64,000 nucleotides of DNA, taken from the NCBI RefSeq assembly GCF_900101755.1, contig NZ_FNAE01000001.1, forward strand, positions 1,116,001-1,180,000, given 5' to 3'. A program made the position numbers and the translations under genes. The DNA comes from Ectopseudomonas alcaliphila (GTDB lineage: Bacteria > Pseudomonadota > Gammaproteobacteria > Pseudomonadales > Pseudomonadaceae). Below the pieces are notes generated by a model that was not told the origin of the DNA, ran no database searches, and saw only the letters and a list, made by a program, of their open reading frames with translations. Positions 48,981 to 58,184 of this stretch are shown here, piece by piece (position 1 is the first letter of the stretch; the number at the start of each line of letters is the position of its first letter).

Positions 48981-51158
48981 ATGCCTATTGCCTCGACCAT
49001 GACCAGCCATGACCAGACTGCACCAACCCAGACGTTCAAACGCCCTCTGTTTGGCCGATGGCTTTCCACCCTGCCGGTCTTCCTCCTGCTGACCCTCACC
49101 CTGGTCATAGGCACCGGGGAAATGCTCCATGGCCAACTTCTGCGCATGGGCGAGCGTCTGTTCGGTGATCCGGCTGCCGGCGTGCAGTACTTCATGCTGC
49201 GCGCCGACCCAGTGACCCCGACCTGCGACCCCACCCCAGATATCGATGCTCTGCTGGCCAGGCAACCGGCCCAGGCCAGCAGCGATATCGACGATCTGTT
49301 CGATACTGCCGAGGTCAACCCACAAGCGCAGCGCAGCGCCCTGGAACGTGCCGCTCAACTCTGCGCGCAGCGGCATACGCTGCACGCGGCCGTCGTCGCG
49401 CACATGACGCCCGAACTGAAACTGTTCCGCAGTCTGGAGACCTCGTTCTTCGGCATCTTCCGCTTCGGCACCGACAACCGTGCCCTGCTCCTGCTGCTAC
49501 TCATAAGCATCGCCGGCGTCACCACCACCCTGCGCCGTCATCACATCTCGCTGCGCCCCGCCAAGACCCGGCTCGATCACCGCGTCTCGGCTGCCGGCAT
49601 GGTCATCGCCAACGCCTTGCTGGTGTTTTCCTGCAGCCATTACCTGCATACCCTGCTCAACGCCGACCTGCCACTGAGCAGGCCCTATCTCAATGGCTTG
49701 TGGATCGCGCTGTTCAGTTGCCTGTGCCTGATCAGCGTCTATCACTTGCTGAAACCACCGGCAGACGCCGAACCTGGCGGCAATCCGGGGCTGGCGCTGC
49801 TCTCCACGCCGCTCTACGCCATCATGGCGATCAGCTCCTTCACCTCGTTCTCGCTGCAGGGTCACTATGGCGGCATCGCCATCTACCTGGGCCAGCTCGT
49901 CGAGCTGTCGGGCATCTTCCTCAACCTGGCCCTGTTCATCTGGGCCGGCATGCTGCTCAAGCAGACCAACGTGGTCGACCGCTTCCTCGACCTGGTCCGC
50001 CCCTGGCGACTGTCGCCGGAACTGCTGACCTGGATTCTGCTAATCGGCGCCGCCGTGCCGACCGCCTACACGGGCGCCTCGGGCATCTTCGTCATCGCCG
50101 CCGGGGCCATCATCTACCGCGAAGTGCTGCTCTCCGGGGGCCGCCGTCAATTCGCCCTGGCCGTCTCGGCGATGTCCGGCTCGCTCGGCGTGGTACTGCG
50201 TCCCTGCCTGCTGATCGTGGTGGTCGCAGCACTGAACAAGCAGGTGACCACGGCCGAACTGTACAACTGGGGGATCGCCGTTTTCGTCCTGACCTCGTCG
50301 CTGTTCTTCATCGCCTCGCAGGTGCTGCGCCAGCAACCGATCAACATCGCCCACCCGCGTGACGCCATGCCCGCCATGGCCCGCGCTCTGGTGCCGGTGG
50401 CACCCTACATCCTCATCGCCATCGTGGTGGTCTGGGTCTACAGCTACCTGCTCGACACCCGCCTGAACGAGTTCACCGCGCCGGTGATGTTGCCGGTCAT
50501 CCTGCTGGTGGTGCTGATCTTCGACAAGCTGCGCGGCGAGTCACTGGTGGAAGCTCCGAGTGCCCGCACCCTCGACAACGATCAAGGCAACAGCCAGCGC
50601 AACTTCACCCAGGCCGTGGGCGCCGCCACTTACGACACCGTCGGCCATATCGGCGCACTGACCCTGCTGATGGCCTTGTCGGTATCCACTGGCGGGGTGA
50701 TCGAACGCTCCGGTCTCATGGAGCTGATCCCGCAGGACTTCCAGAGCATCTGGCTGGCACTGACCGCGTTGATGGTGGTGCTGTTCCTGATCGGCATGGT
50801 GATGGACGCCTTTGGCGTGGTGATCCTGGTATCGGCCACCATTGCGCCGATCGCCTATGCCAACGGCATTCACCCGGTGCATTTCTGGATGATCGCCCTG
50901 ACCGCCATGGAACTGGCCTACCTGTCGCCGCCCGTGGCGCTCAACCATCTGCTGGCCCGGCAGGTGGTGGGCGAGGCGGAGATCGCTGCCGCCAATGAGG
51001 AGGTGCGCGACAAGAGTTTCTACTACCGCTATGAGCGCTGGATTCTGCCGATGACAGTCATGATCGTGGCACTGCTGATCGTCACCTATGGCGGTGAACT
51101 GATCGTCCAGCACGGCGCGCAGGCGCTGGAGGTAGGGCGCAGCTGGTTGCCACAGTGA
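48981..51158 (+). CDS. TRAP-type large permease with fused N-terminal domain
   Basis: 725 residues, longer than a plain DctM (about 425). TM1 is near 28-49. A predicted periplasmic insert of about 110 residues with two Cys (TPTCDP, QLCAQRH) follows, then TM2 near 165-181 and further helices; this N-terminal third may replace the small DctQ subunit. From about 270 on it is DctM-like: LNLALFIWAGMLLKQ, GAAVPTAYTGASGIFVIAAG, GMVMDAFGVVILVSATIAP, and AMELAYLSPPVALNHLLAR, the last being a DctM hallmark. Start at 48981 fits after the palindrome; the upstream ATG at 48894 lies inside the previous gene. Confidence 0.75.
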   Translation: MPIASTMTSHDQTAPTQTFKRPLFGRWLSTLPVFLLLTLTLVIGTGEMLHGQLLRMGERLFGDPAAGVQYFMLRADPVTPTCDPTPDIDALLARQPAQASSDIDDLFDTAEVNPQAQRSALERAAQLCAQRHTLHAAVVAHMTPELKLFRSLETSFFGIFRFGTDNRALLLLLLISIAGVTTTLRRHHISLRPAKTRLDHRVSAAGMVIANALLVFSCSHYLHTLLNADLPLSRPYLNGLWIALFSCLCLISVYHLLKPPADAEPGGNPGLALLSTPLYAIMAISSFTSFSLQGHYGGIAIYLGQLVELSGIFLNLALFIWAGMLLKQTNVVDRFLDLVRPWRLSPELLTWILLIGAAVPTAYTGASGIFVIAAGAIIYREVLLSGGRRQFALAVSAMSGSLGVVLRPCLLIVVVAALNKQVTTAELYNWGIAVFVLTSSLFFIASQVLRQQPINIAHPRDAMPAMARALVPVAPYILIAIVVVWVYSYLLDTRLNEFTAPVMLPVILLVVLIFDKLRGESLVEAPSARTLDNDQGNSQRNFTQAVGAATYDTVGHIGALTLLMALSVSTGGVIERSGLMELIPQDFQSIWLALTALMVVLFLIGMVMDAFGVVILVSATIAPIAYANGIHPVHFWMIALTAMELAYLSPPVALNHLLARQVVGEAEIAAANEEVRDKSFYYRYERWILPMTVMIVALLIVTYGGELIVQHGAQALEVGRSWLPQ

Positions 51159-51167
51159 GCGAGCCAT

Positions 51168-51194
51168 GCCCACCCCGAACGGGGTGGGCGGTTT
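51168..51194 (+). terminator. Terminator of the TRAP operon
   Basis: GCCCACCCC (51168-51176) and GGGGTGGGC (51181-51189) with loop GAAC, followed by GGTTTC. It lies just past the permease stop and next to the end of convergent zapE, so it may act in both directions; the T-run is short. Confidence 0.6.
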
Positions 51195-51197
51195 CGC

Positions 51198-52292
51198 TCA
51201 GGGGCGGTGCGGACGGCTGAGGAACTCGTGCGATTGCATTTCCAGCAAGCGGCTCAGCGTGCGCTGGAACTCGAAGCTCAGGCGGCCGCCGGTATACAGA
51301 TCCTTGAGTTCCACCTCGGCGGAGATGATCAGCTTGACGTTACGGTCGTAGAACTCGTCCACCAGGTTGATGAAGCGCCGCGCCATGTCATCCTTGGCCA
51401 CGCTCATCTGCTCGACATTGGCCAGGATCACCGCATGGAAGATCTTGCCCAGCTCGATGTAGTCGTTCTGGCTACGCGGGCCGTCGCACAGCTCGCGGAA
51501 CTCGAACCAGGCCACGTCCTCGCAGACGCGCACGGCGTGGATCGCGCGGTTCTCGATCATCAGCGCCTCGTTCTCCACCATATGGGTGCAGTCCGGCAGC
51601 AGGCTCTGGAAGCTCTTGCGCAGGCTGTCTTCAGCGGCCGGGCCGAGCGGGAAGTGGAACAGTTCGGCCTGCTCCAGCGCGCGCAGGCGATAGTCGACGC
51701 CGCTGTCGACGTTGACGATGTCGGTGTGCTCCTTGAGCAGGGCGATGGCCGGCAGGAAGCGCGCGCGCTGCAGGCCGTCCTTGTAAAGGCCGTCCGGCAC
51801 GATGTTGGAAGTGGCCACCAGGGAAACGCCGTTCTTGAACAGCTCCTCCATCAGTGTGGCGAGAATCATGGCATCGGTGATGTCGCTGACGAAGAACTCG
51901 TCGAAGCAGATCACCCGCGCCTCGTCGGCGAAACGCTTGCCGATGATGGTCAGCGGGTTCTTCTCGCCCTTGAGGGTCTTCATTTCCTCGTGCACGCGCT
52001 TCATGAAGCGGTGGAAGTGAGTGCGCATCTTCTGCTCGAAGGGCAGCGCATCGAAGAAGGTGTCGACCAGATAGGTCTTGCCGCGCCCGACGCCGCCCCA
52101 GAAATACAAGCCCTTGACCGGCCCCTGCGGCTTCTTGCCGAACAGCTTGCCCATCAGCCCGGATTTGCTCTGGTCGCGCGCGATCAGATCGTCGTAAAGA
52201 CGCTGCAGATGGCGGACGGCATTTTCCTGGGCCGCATCATGGAAGAAGTCGGGCCGCTTGAGATCGGCCTGATAACGCTCTAAGGGGGTCAT
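51198..52292 (-). CDS. zapE: Cell division ATPase ZapE (AFG1-like)
   Basis: AAA ATPase that associates with the Z ring during constriction in E. coli and is needed under low oxygen or heat. 364 residues. Walker A is WGGVGRGKTYLVD, Walker B is VICFDEFFVSDITDAM, and the sensor region is LVATSNIVPDGLYKDGLQR. Converges on the TRAP operon. A terminator separates it from trpS upstream. Confidence 0.93.
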   Translation of the reverse strand: MTPLERYQADLKRPDFFHDAAQENAVRHLQRLYDDLIARDQSKSGLMGKLFGKKPQGPVKGLYFWGGVGRGKTYLVDTFFDALPFEQKMRTHFHRFMKRVHEEMKTLKGEKNPLTIIGKRFADEARVICFDEFFVSDITDAMILATLMEELFKNGVSLVATSNIVPDGLYKDGLQRARFLPAIALLKEHTDIVNVDSGVDYRLRALEQAELFHFPLGPAAEDSLRKSFQSLLPDCTHMVENEALMIENRAIHAVRVCEDVAWFEFRELCDGPRSQNDYIELGKIFHAVILANVEQMSVAKDDMARRFINLVDEFYDRNVKLIISAEVELKDLYTGGRLSFEFQRTLSRLLEMQSHEFLSRPHRP

Positions 52293-52312
52293 GATTCGTT
52301 AGCCGGGCAAGT

Positions 52313-52346
52313 AAAAACGGGGGCGTCACTTTAGCGACGCCCCCGT
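52313..52346 (-). terminator. Rho-independent terminator after trpS
   Basis: ACGGGGGCGTC (52317-52327) and GACGCCCCCGT (52336-52346) form an 11-base stem; on the minus strand it is followed by TTTTTAC. It lies between trpS and zapE. Confidence 0.9.
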
Positions 52347-52364
52347 AGATTGGCAATCATGGCC

Positions 52365-52389
52365 GTAGCCCGGATGCAATCCGGGCTAC
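52365..52389. repeat. GTAGCCCGGAT hairpin repeat
   Basis: GTAGCCCGGAT (52365-52375) and ATCCGGGCTAC (52379-52389) form an 11-base stem with a three-base loop, two bases from the trpS stop. This short element is dispersed in many Pseudomonas genomes (from memory). Confidence 0.65.
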
Positions 52390-52390
52390 T

Positions 52391-53737
52391 TCACTCCTGC
52401 AGCGCCAGCGCCTCACGCAGACGGGCAATGGCATCTTCCAGCGCCTGGCCGTCGGCGAACTCGGGGCTGCTCGCCACGCTTTCACCATCGACCCAGACCG
52501 AGAACACCTGGCCTTCGGCGCGCACATCCAGCGGCTCGCCGGATTGCAGGCGCTTGTTGATCATGCCGGCCGACTTGCCATCGGCGAAGGATTTCGACAG
52601 CAGCAGTTGCTCACCATCGGCATCCAGCAGGCGGAAGCGGAAGCTGCCGTCTTCATCGCGGAAGCTGACGAAGCGTGCGCTCTTGGCGGCTTTCTTCTTC
52701 TCGCCAGTGGCGATCTGCACTTGCTCACGGAACGAGCGCAGGCCCACCGCCTCGCGCAGCTCACCGAGGAACGGTGTGGCGATCTTGCGCGCCTTGGCCG
52801 CCCCAGCGAGGAGAATGTCCTCCAGATCGGCCGGCCTGGCGATCAGGGCGTTATAGCGCTCGCGCGCTTCGCCCAGGGTGTCTTCGAGCAGCTGATACAA
52901 ACGGTTCTTCGCCTCACCCCAGGCCAGGCCGCCTTCCAGCTCGGCACGGAACTCGGCCTGCTGCGCCTGATTGGCGAAGGCCTGGTACAGAGTGAACAGG
53001 TGCGAACCTTCGGCGTCCTTGGGCTCACCTGGTGCGCGTGAGTCGGTGACGATGCGCGCCACGGCCTCCTTGAGCTGCTTGGCGCTGCCGAACAGCGGGA
53101 TGGTGTTGTCGTAGCTCTTGCTCATCTTGCGCCCATCGAGGCCCGGCAGCGTGGCCACCTCTTCCTCGATGACCACCTCGGGCAGAACGAACAGATCCTT
53201 GCCCTTGCCGAACAGGTGATTGAAGCGCTGCCCGATATCACGGGCCATTTCCACGTGCTGAATCTGGTCGCGACCAACCGGCACCTTCTGCGCGTTGAAC
53301 ATCAGGATGTCCGCGGCCATCAGCACCGGGTAGCTGAACAGGCCCATGGTCACGCCGGCATCCGGGTCCTCGCCCTGTTCGACGTTCTTGTCCACCGAAG
53401 CCTTGTAGGCGTGGGCGCGGTTGAGCAGGCCCTTGCCGGCGACGCAGGTGAGCAGCCAGCACAGCTCGGGAATCTCGGGGATGTCGGACTGGCGGTAGAA
53501 GGTCGCCTTGTCGGTATCCAGGCCCAGCGCCAGCCAGGTGGCCGCGATTTCCAGGCGCGAGCGCTGAATGCGCGACGGATCATCGCACTTGATCAGCGCG
53601 TGGTAGTCAGCGAGGAAGTAGAACGAGTCCATCTGCGGGTCGCGGCTGGCCGCGATGGCCGGACGAATGGCGCCGGCGTAGTTGCCCAGGTGCGGCGTGC
53701 CGGTGGTGGTGATACCGGTAAGGATACGGGTGGTCAT
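52391..53737 (-). CDS. trpS: Tryptophanyl-tRNA synthetase with C-terminal extension
   Basis: Class I synthetase charging tRNA-Trp. 448 residues. The HIGH-type motif is [10 protein letters not shown] and KMSKS is [10 protein letters not shown]. The core ends near residue 335, which is the usual length; the remaining 110 residues include [20 protein letters not shown] and [12 protein letters not shown], resembling a YegP/DUF1508-type fold. I recall this longer TrpS in other Pseudomonas. The start at 53737 ([13 protein letters not shown]) is the conserved one. Confidence 0.95.
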   Translation of the reverse strand: MTTRILTGITTTGTPHLGNYAGAIRPAIAASRDPQMDSFYFLADYHALIKCDDPSRIQRSRLEIAATWLALGLDTDKATFYRQSDIPEIPELCWLLTCVAGKGLLNRAHAYKASVDKNVEQGEDPDAGVTMGLFSYPVLMAADILMFNAQKVPVGRDQIQHVEMARDIGQRFNHLFGKGKDLFVLPEVVIEEEVATLPGLDGRKMSKSYDNTIPLFGSAKQLKEAVARIVTDSRAPGEPKDAEGSHLFTLYQAFANQAQQAEFRAELEGGLAWGEAKNRLYQLLEDTLGEARERYNALIARPADLEDILLAGAAKARKIATPFLGELREAVGLRSFREQVQIATGEKKKAAKSARFVSFRDEDGSFRFRLLDADGEQLLLSKSFADGKSAGMINKRLQSGEPLDVRAEGQVFSVWVDGESVASSPEFADGQALEDAIARLREALALQE

Positions 53738-53784
53738 AGTAATTCGCTTGTCTTGCTGCAATGACGTGGCAGGCCTTCATTTGC

Positions 53785-53854
53785 CGTCACTCCCGCGAAG
53801 GCGGGAGCCTAGGTGCTGCGGCCCTCTGGGTTCCCGCCTGCGCGGGAATGACGG
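53785..53854. repeat. Imperfect inverted REP/BIME-like element
   Basis: A 70-base inverted element whose ends are CGTCACTCCCGCG and CGCGGGAATGACGG; each half contains a small hairpin (TCCCGCGAAGGCGGGA at 53791-53806 and TTCCCGCCTGCGCGGGAA at 53831-53848). It lies upstream of trpS, past the end of the hydrolase gene. Reading frames over it give the RRREPR-type peptide and were not called genes. Confidence 0.75.
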
Positions 53855-53856
53855 TT

Positions 53857-54489
53857 TTATAGACGCGGCAGAAGAAGTTCCTTCAGATCCGTCAGCTTGC
53901 CGTGAAAAAAGTGCCCGCATTCTGCCACTTTCAGCAGCTCGTGGGCACGCCCGAGATTGGCCGACCAGTCGTACACGCCCTGCGGCTCGACCACTTCGTC
54001 GGTATCGGGCTGGATCACCACCAGCGGACACTGGCTGGCCGGCGGCGTATCGGCCGTCAGGCGATGCACCGCCGGGGCCACCATGAACAGTTTGCTCGGC
54101 ACCTGCCCCTTCGCTTCCAGGCGCGCCCCCAGCGCCGCGGCGACGAAGCCGCCGAAGGAAAAGCCCAGCAGCGTGATGGGCAGGTTCGGATATTCCTCCT
54201 TGAGCCAGGCGGCGACGGCTTCGGCGTCGTCCACCTCGCCGGTGTCCATGTCATGGCTGCCGACGCTGGCGCCGACGCCGCGATAATTGAAACGCAATGT
54301 GTGATATCCACAGTCACGCGCGGTGCGCTGCAAGGTGCTCACCACCTTGTTGAGCATGGTGCCGCCCTGCACCGGATTGGGATGGCAAAGCAGCGCCACG
54401 CCTCGGGGGTCAGGCACTTCCAGCAGAAGGGCTTCGAGTTGACCCACCGGGCCTTGAATGAAAAGAGGGGTTTCGCGACTGAGCAACAC
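53857..54489 (-). CDS. Alpha/beta hydrolase
   Basis: 210-residue alpha/beta hydrolase. The nucleophile elbow is LLGFSFGGFVAAALG, the oxyanion region is LLCHPNPVQGGTM, and the catalytic His is near GHFFHGKL. Earlier, FNYRGVGASVGSHD is typical of the dienelactone-hydrolase/YfhR-like group with no lid domain. Substrate is unknown. It lies between trpS and a divergent zapG-like gene. Confidence 0.85.
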   Translation of the reverse strand: MLLSRETPLFIQGPVGQLEALLLEVPDPRGVALLCHPNPVQGGTMLNKVVSTLQRTARDCGYHTLRFNYRGVGASVGSHDMDTGEVDDAEAVAAWLKEEYPNLPITLLGFSFGGFVAAALGARLEAKGQVPSKLFMVAPAVHRLTADTPPASQCPLVVIQPDTDEVVEPQGVYDWSANLGRAHELLKVAECGHFFHGKLTDLKELLLPRL

Positions 54490-54607
54490 TGAACTCCGTG
54501 ACCCCGCAACGGGTCGACTCGTCTAGCAAACTGCCTGCGAGGTAAACGTATACAGCGCAGGTTCGAGCCGCTAACGTAAAGCAAAGCCGTTTTGAGAGGA
54601 AGGACTC

Positions 54608-55039
54608 GTGGAACAGACCGTTACAGCCTGGTTGATACCCGCCCTGACCCTGGTGGTCGGCATCGCCGTGGGCTTTCTGCTCGCCCGCTTGGCCCCCAAT
54701 GCTGCACCGGGCCGTACGCAGCGGCAGATGGATGAAATGCAGGCACGCTTCGAGGCCTACCAGAACGAAGTGGTGACCCACTTCAACACCACCGCCAGCC
54801 TGGTGAAGAAACTCACCCAGAGCTATCAGGACGTGCAGGAACACCTGTCCGACGGTGCCAACCGCCTGGCCCTGGACGAGCTGACCCGTCAGCGCCTGCT
54901 GGCCACCCTGAACAGCACCGAAGCCGGCGAAAAGCGCGAACGCCTGACTCCGCCGAAGAACCACGAGATGCCCAAGGACTACGCGCCGAAAAGCGACGGC
55001 CCCGGCATGCTGGATGAGAGCTACGGGTTGAAGAAGTAA
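54608..55039 (+). CDS. YhcB/ZapG-like membrane protein (DUF1043)
   Basis: 143 residues: one N-terminal TM (about 7-26, WLIPALTLVVGIAVGFLLARL), then a coiled coil (about 38-85, QRQMDEMQARFEAYQNEVV) and a disordered tail. This is the DUF1043 layout; YhcB/ZapG in E. coli links cell-envelope synthesis with division. It starts at GTG with AGGAAGGA upstream. It is next to a terminator and a REP element. Confidence 0.85.
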   Translation: MEQTVTAWLIPALTLVVGIAVGFLLARLAPNAAPGRTQRQMDEMQARFEAYQNEVVTHFNTTASLVKKLTQSYQDVQEHLSDGANRLALDELTRQRLLATLNSTEAGEKRERLTPPKNHEMPKDYAPKSDGPGMLDESYGLKK

Positions 55040-55057
55040 CCCGCCAGCCAGACCAAG

Positions 55058-55083
55058 AAGCCCCGCGATTGCGGGGCTTTTTA
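55058..55083 (+). terminator. Rho-independent terminator after the zapG-like gene
   Basis: AAGCCCCGC (55058-55066) and GCGGGGCTT (55071-55079) with loop GATT, followed by TTTTTATT. A strong, standard terminator. Confidence 0.92.
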
Positions 55084-55098
55084 TTGGACAAAGATTGC

Positions 55099-55157
55099 AG
55101 GAGCGAGCTCTGCTCGCGAACCAGAGGCATAAAGCTTCGCGAGCAAAGCTCGCTCCT
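55099..55157. repeat. REP-type inverted repeat, second copy
   Basis: Arms of 22 bases at 55099-55120 and 55136-55157 with one mismatch. The core GAGCTCTGCTCGCGAA is the same as at 32968-33022. It sits between the zapG-like terminator and the cysNC terminator. Confidence 0.8.
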
Positions 55158-55179
55158 ACGACTGGCCGGCGCCAGGAAT

Positions 55180-55206
55180 GAAAAAGCCCCGCATCACTGC
55201 AGGGCT
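55180..55206 (-). terminator. Rho-independent terminator of cysD-cysNC
   Basis: AGCCCCGC (55185-55192) and GCAGGGCT (55199-55206), one mismatched pair, with T-run on the minus strand (A at 55181-55185). It lies 20 bases past the cysNC stop. Confidence 0.85.
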
Positions 55207-55226
55207 TCTCGTTCAGCGCAAGAACG

Positions 55227-57122
55227 TCAGATCGCGCCGCGGCTACGCAGCAGATCCAGCACTGCTTTGACGCCCTCTTCGACCGACTGCGCCTGGGTGT
55301 CGATCACCAGATCGGCATCCAGCGGCACATCGTAGGGGAAGCCTTCGCCCGGGATATTGTCGCCACCGGCAGCATACAGGCCCTGCGGATCACGCTCGGC
55401 GCAGATCTGCGGCGAAGCCTGGACGTAAACGGTGATGACGCGCTCACTGCCGATCAGTGCCTTGGCCTGTTCGCGCCCTTCGGCGTCAGGGGCCACGAAC
55501 GCGGCCAGGGCGATCATGCCGGCCTCGTTGAACTGACGCGCCACATGTGCCGCGCGGCGCCAGTTCTCGGCGCGGCCGGCGCGGTCCTGCGGCAGGCCCT
55601 TGTTCAGATCATGGCGCAGGTTCTGGCCATCGAGCACGTACACGGCACGGCCCATGTCGAACAGCTTGCGTTCCACGGCATAGGCCAGGGTGCTCTTGCC
55701 CGCGCCAGACAGGCCGCTGAACAGCACGGTGGCCGGCTGCTGGCCGAAGCGCGAAGCACGCTCCTCGGTCGAGACATGCGCCAGACGGCCATGCTGACCG
55801 CCGCCATGGGCGACCGGATCGGCGATGATCATGCCGGCACCGACGGTGCCGTTGGTCAGACGGTCGACGATGATGAAGGCGCCGGTGGTGCGGTTGTACT
55901 CGTAACCGTCCAGGGCGATCGGCGCATCCAGCGCCACCTTGACCCGGCCGATCTCGTTGAGCCTCAGCTCGCTGGCGGCGCCCTGCTCCAGGGTATTCAC
56001 GTCGACGCGATGCACGATGCTCGGGATCGAGCCCGGCACGTAGCTGGTGGCGCGCTTGATGTCGTACTTCTTGCCCGGCAGCATCGGCTCTTCGCCCATC
56101 CACACCAGCATGGCTTCGAAGCTGTCGGTGACCTGCGGGCGGCTGTCGGCATGCACCAGCATGTCGCCCCGGGAAACATCGATCTCGTCTTCCAGGGTCA
56201 GGGTGATGGCCTGGCCCGGGCCGGCATGCTCCAGCTCGCCCTCGAAGGTAACGATGGACTTGACCTTGCTGGTCTTGCCCGACGGCAGCGCCATCACCTC
56301 ATCGCCCTTGCGCACGATGCCGCTGGCCAGAGTGCCGGCGAAGCCGCGGAAGTTGAGGTTGGGACGGTTGACGTACTGCACCGGGAAGCGCAGGTCGTCG
56401 AAGTTGCGGTCACCCGCGACTTCGACGGTCTCGAGAATCTCCATCAGCGACTGGCCGGTGTACCAGGGCGAGCGCTCGGACTTGTTGACCACGTTGTCGC
56501 CCTTGAGCGCCGACATCGGCACGAACTCGAGGGTGGTCGGGCGCAGATTGATCTTCTCGGCGAAGGCCAGGTAGTCGGCCTTGATCTGCTCGAACACGCC
56601 CTGATCGAAGCCCTTGAGGTCCATCTTGTTGACGGCGACGACGATGTGCTTGATGCCCAGCAGGGACGCAATGAAGCTGTGGCGCTTGGTCTGGGTCTGC
56701 ACGCCGTAACGGGCGTCGATCAGGATGATCGCCAGGTCGCAGGTCGAAGCACCGGTGGCCATGTTGCGCGTGTACTGCTCATGGCCGGGGGTGTCGGCGA
56801 TGATGAACTTGCGCTTGGCGGTAGAGAAGTAGCGGTAGGCCACGTCGATGGTGATGCCCTGCTCGCGCTCGGCCTGCAGGCCGTCGACCAGCAGTGCCAG
56901 GTCGATGTCATCGCCGGTGGTACCGACCTTCTTCGAATCCTTGGTGATGGCTTCCAGGTGATCCTCGTAGATCATCTTGGAGTCATGCAGCAGGCGGCCG
57001 ATCAGCGTGCTCTTGCCGTCGTCGACGTTGCCGCAGGTAAGAAAGCGCAGCAGCTCCTTGCGCTCGTGCTGGGCCAGGTAAGCGAGAATGTCCTGGCCGA
57101 TCAAATCGGATTGGTGACTCAT
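55227..57122 (-). CDS. cysNC: Sulfate adenylyltransferase subunit 1 / APS kinase fusion
   Basis: Bifunctional sulfate-activation enzyme of 631 residues. CysN part (about 1-435): GTPase G1 [13 protein letters not shown]3 DTPGHEQY, G4 NKMD, then EF-Tu-like barrels. CysC part (about 440-631): P-loop [14 protein letters not shown], and the APS-site GLYAAGGDN. CysN with CysD makes APS from sulfate and ATP with GTP hydrolysis; CysC phosphorylates APS to PAPS. It follows cysD by 12 bases and ends in a terminator. Confidence 0.97.
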   Translation of the reverse strand: MSHQSDLIGQDILAYLAQHERKELLRFLTCGNVDDGKSTLIGRLLHDSKMIYEDHLEAITKDSKKVGTTGDDIDLALLVDGLQAEREQGITIDVAYRYFSTAKRKFIIADTPGHEQYTRNMATGASTCDLAIILIDARYGVQTQTKRHSFIASLLGIKHIVVAVNKMDLKGFDQGVFEQIKADYLAFAEKINLRPTTLEFVPMSALKGDNVVNKSERSPWYTGQSLMEILETVEVAGDRNFDDLRFPVQYVNRPNLNFRGFAGTLASGIVRKGDEVMALPSGKTSKVKSIVTFEGELEHAGPGQAITLTLEDEIDVSRGDMLVHADSRPQVTDSFEAMLVWMGEEPMLPGKKYDIKRATSYVPGSIPSIVHRVDVNTLEQGAASELRLNEIGRVKVALDAPIALDGYEYNRTTGAFIIVDRLTNGTVGAGMIIADPVAHGGGQHGRLAHVSTEERASRFGQQPATVLFSGLSGAGKSTLAYAVERKLFDMGRAVYVLDGQNLRHDLNKGLPQDRAGRAENWRRAAHVARQFNEAGMIALAAFVAPDAEGREQAKALIGSERVITVYVQASPQICAERDPQGLYAAGGDNIPGEGFPYDVPLDADLVIDTQAQSVEEGVKAVLDLLRSRGAI

Positions 57123-57134
57123 GGTGCGCGATCC

Positions 57135-58052
57135 TCAGAAATAGCCCTGACGTTTCTTTTCTTCCATCGACCCGGCGGCATCGTGATCGATCACGCGGCC
57201 CTGGCGCTCGGAAGTACGGGTCAGGAGCATCTCCTGGATGATTTCGGGCAGGGTCAGTGCCGTGGACTCCACCGCGCCGGTCAGCGGGTAGCAGCCGAGG
57301 GTACGGAAACGCACCATTTTCTTGGTGATGCGCGCCTTCTCTTCATCGGACAGGTGCTCGAGGATGCGCTCGTCGTCGATCATGATCAGCGTGCCATTCT
57401 TCTCGATCACTTCGCGCTCGGCGGCGAAGTACAGCGGCACGATTGGAATCTGCTCGAGGTAGATGTACTGCCAGATGTCCAGCTCGGTCCAGTTGGACAG
57501 CGGGAAGACGCGGATCGACTCGCCCTTCTTGACCTTGCCGTTGTACACGTTCCACAGCTCGGGACGCTGGTTCTTGGGGTCCCAGCGGTGCTTGCTGTCG
57601 CGGAAGGAATACACGCGCTCCTTGGCGCGCGACTTCTCTTCGTCGCGGCGCGCGCCACCGAAGGCGGCGTCGAAGCCGTACTTGTCCAGCGCCTGCTTGA
57701 GGCCTTCGGTCTTCATCACGTCGGTGTGCTTGGCACTGCCGTAGGTGAAGGGGTTCATGTCCTGCGCCACACCATCCGGGTTGATGTGGGTGATCAGGTC
57801 CAGGCCCATCTCACTGACCATCTTCTCGCGGAAGCGGTACATCTCCTGGAATTTCCAGCGCGTGTCGACGTGCATCACCGGAAACGGCAGCTTGCCAGGG
57901 AAGAACGCCTTGCGGGCCAGGTGCAGCATCACGGCTGAATCCTTGCCGATGGAATAGAGCATCACCGGGTTGTCGAATTCGGCGGCCACTTCACGAATGA
58001 TGTGGATGCTTTCCGCCTCCAACTGCTTCAGATGGGTCAATTTGTCGAGCAT
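57135..58052 (-). CDS. cysD: Sulfate adenylyltransferase subunit 2
   Basis: Catalytic subunit of ATP sulfurylase, forming adenosine 5'-phosphosulfate. 305 residues. PP-loop motif [14 protein letters not shown], then [14 protein letters not shown], and [16 protein letters not shown] and [15 protein letters not shown]. The C terminus [18 protein letters not shown] is the family tail. First gene of cysD-cysNC; in Pseudomonas this operon is under CysB and sulfur-starvation control. The upstream 130 bases contain a TATAAG-like box but no convincing -35. Confidence 0.97.
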   Translation of the reverse strand: MLDKLTHLKQLEAESIHIIREVAAEFDNPVMLYSIGKDSAVMLHLARKAFFPGKLPFPVMHVDTRWKFQEMYRFREKMVSEMGLDLITHINPDGVAQDMNPFTYGSAKHTDVMKTEGLKQALDKYGFDAAFGGARRDEEKSRAKERVYSFRDSKHRWDPKNQRPELWNVYNGKVKKGESIRVFPLSNWTELDIWQYIYLEQIPIVPLYFAAEREVIEKNGTLIMIDDERILEHLSDEEKARITKKMVRFRTLGCYPLTGAVESTALTLPEIIQEMLLTRTSERQGRVIDHDAAGSMEEKKRQGYF

Positions 58053-58184
58053 GGCTACTCACGGTTTGCTGTTATGGGGCCGGCGGGCCGTGGACGAGCG
58101 CGCACTCTATCACAGCGTCTGCTTATACTCAGGACGCCAGTTAGACCGAAACGATCTAGCGTTATGCCTGCCCGTACGGGCGAT

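Noticed and set aside
53777..54031. 84-codon minus-strand frame near trpS
   Set aside because: Made of the inverted element and the 3' end of the hydrolase gene; the RRREPR peptide is typical of translated REP sequence.
55545..57938. 797-codon plus-strand frame opposite cysNC and cysD
   Set aside because: It spans two well-supported genes on the other strand, including their junction, and has antisense-type composition.
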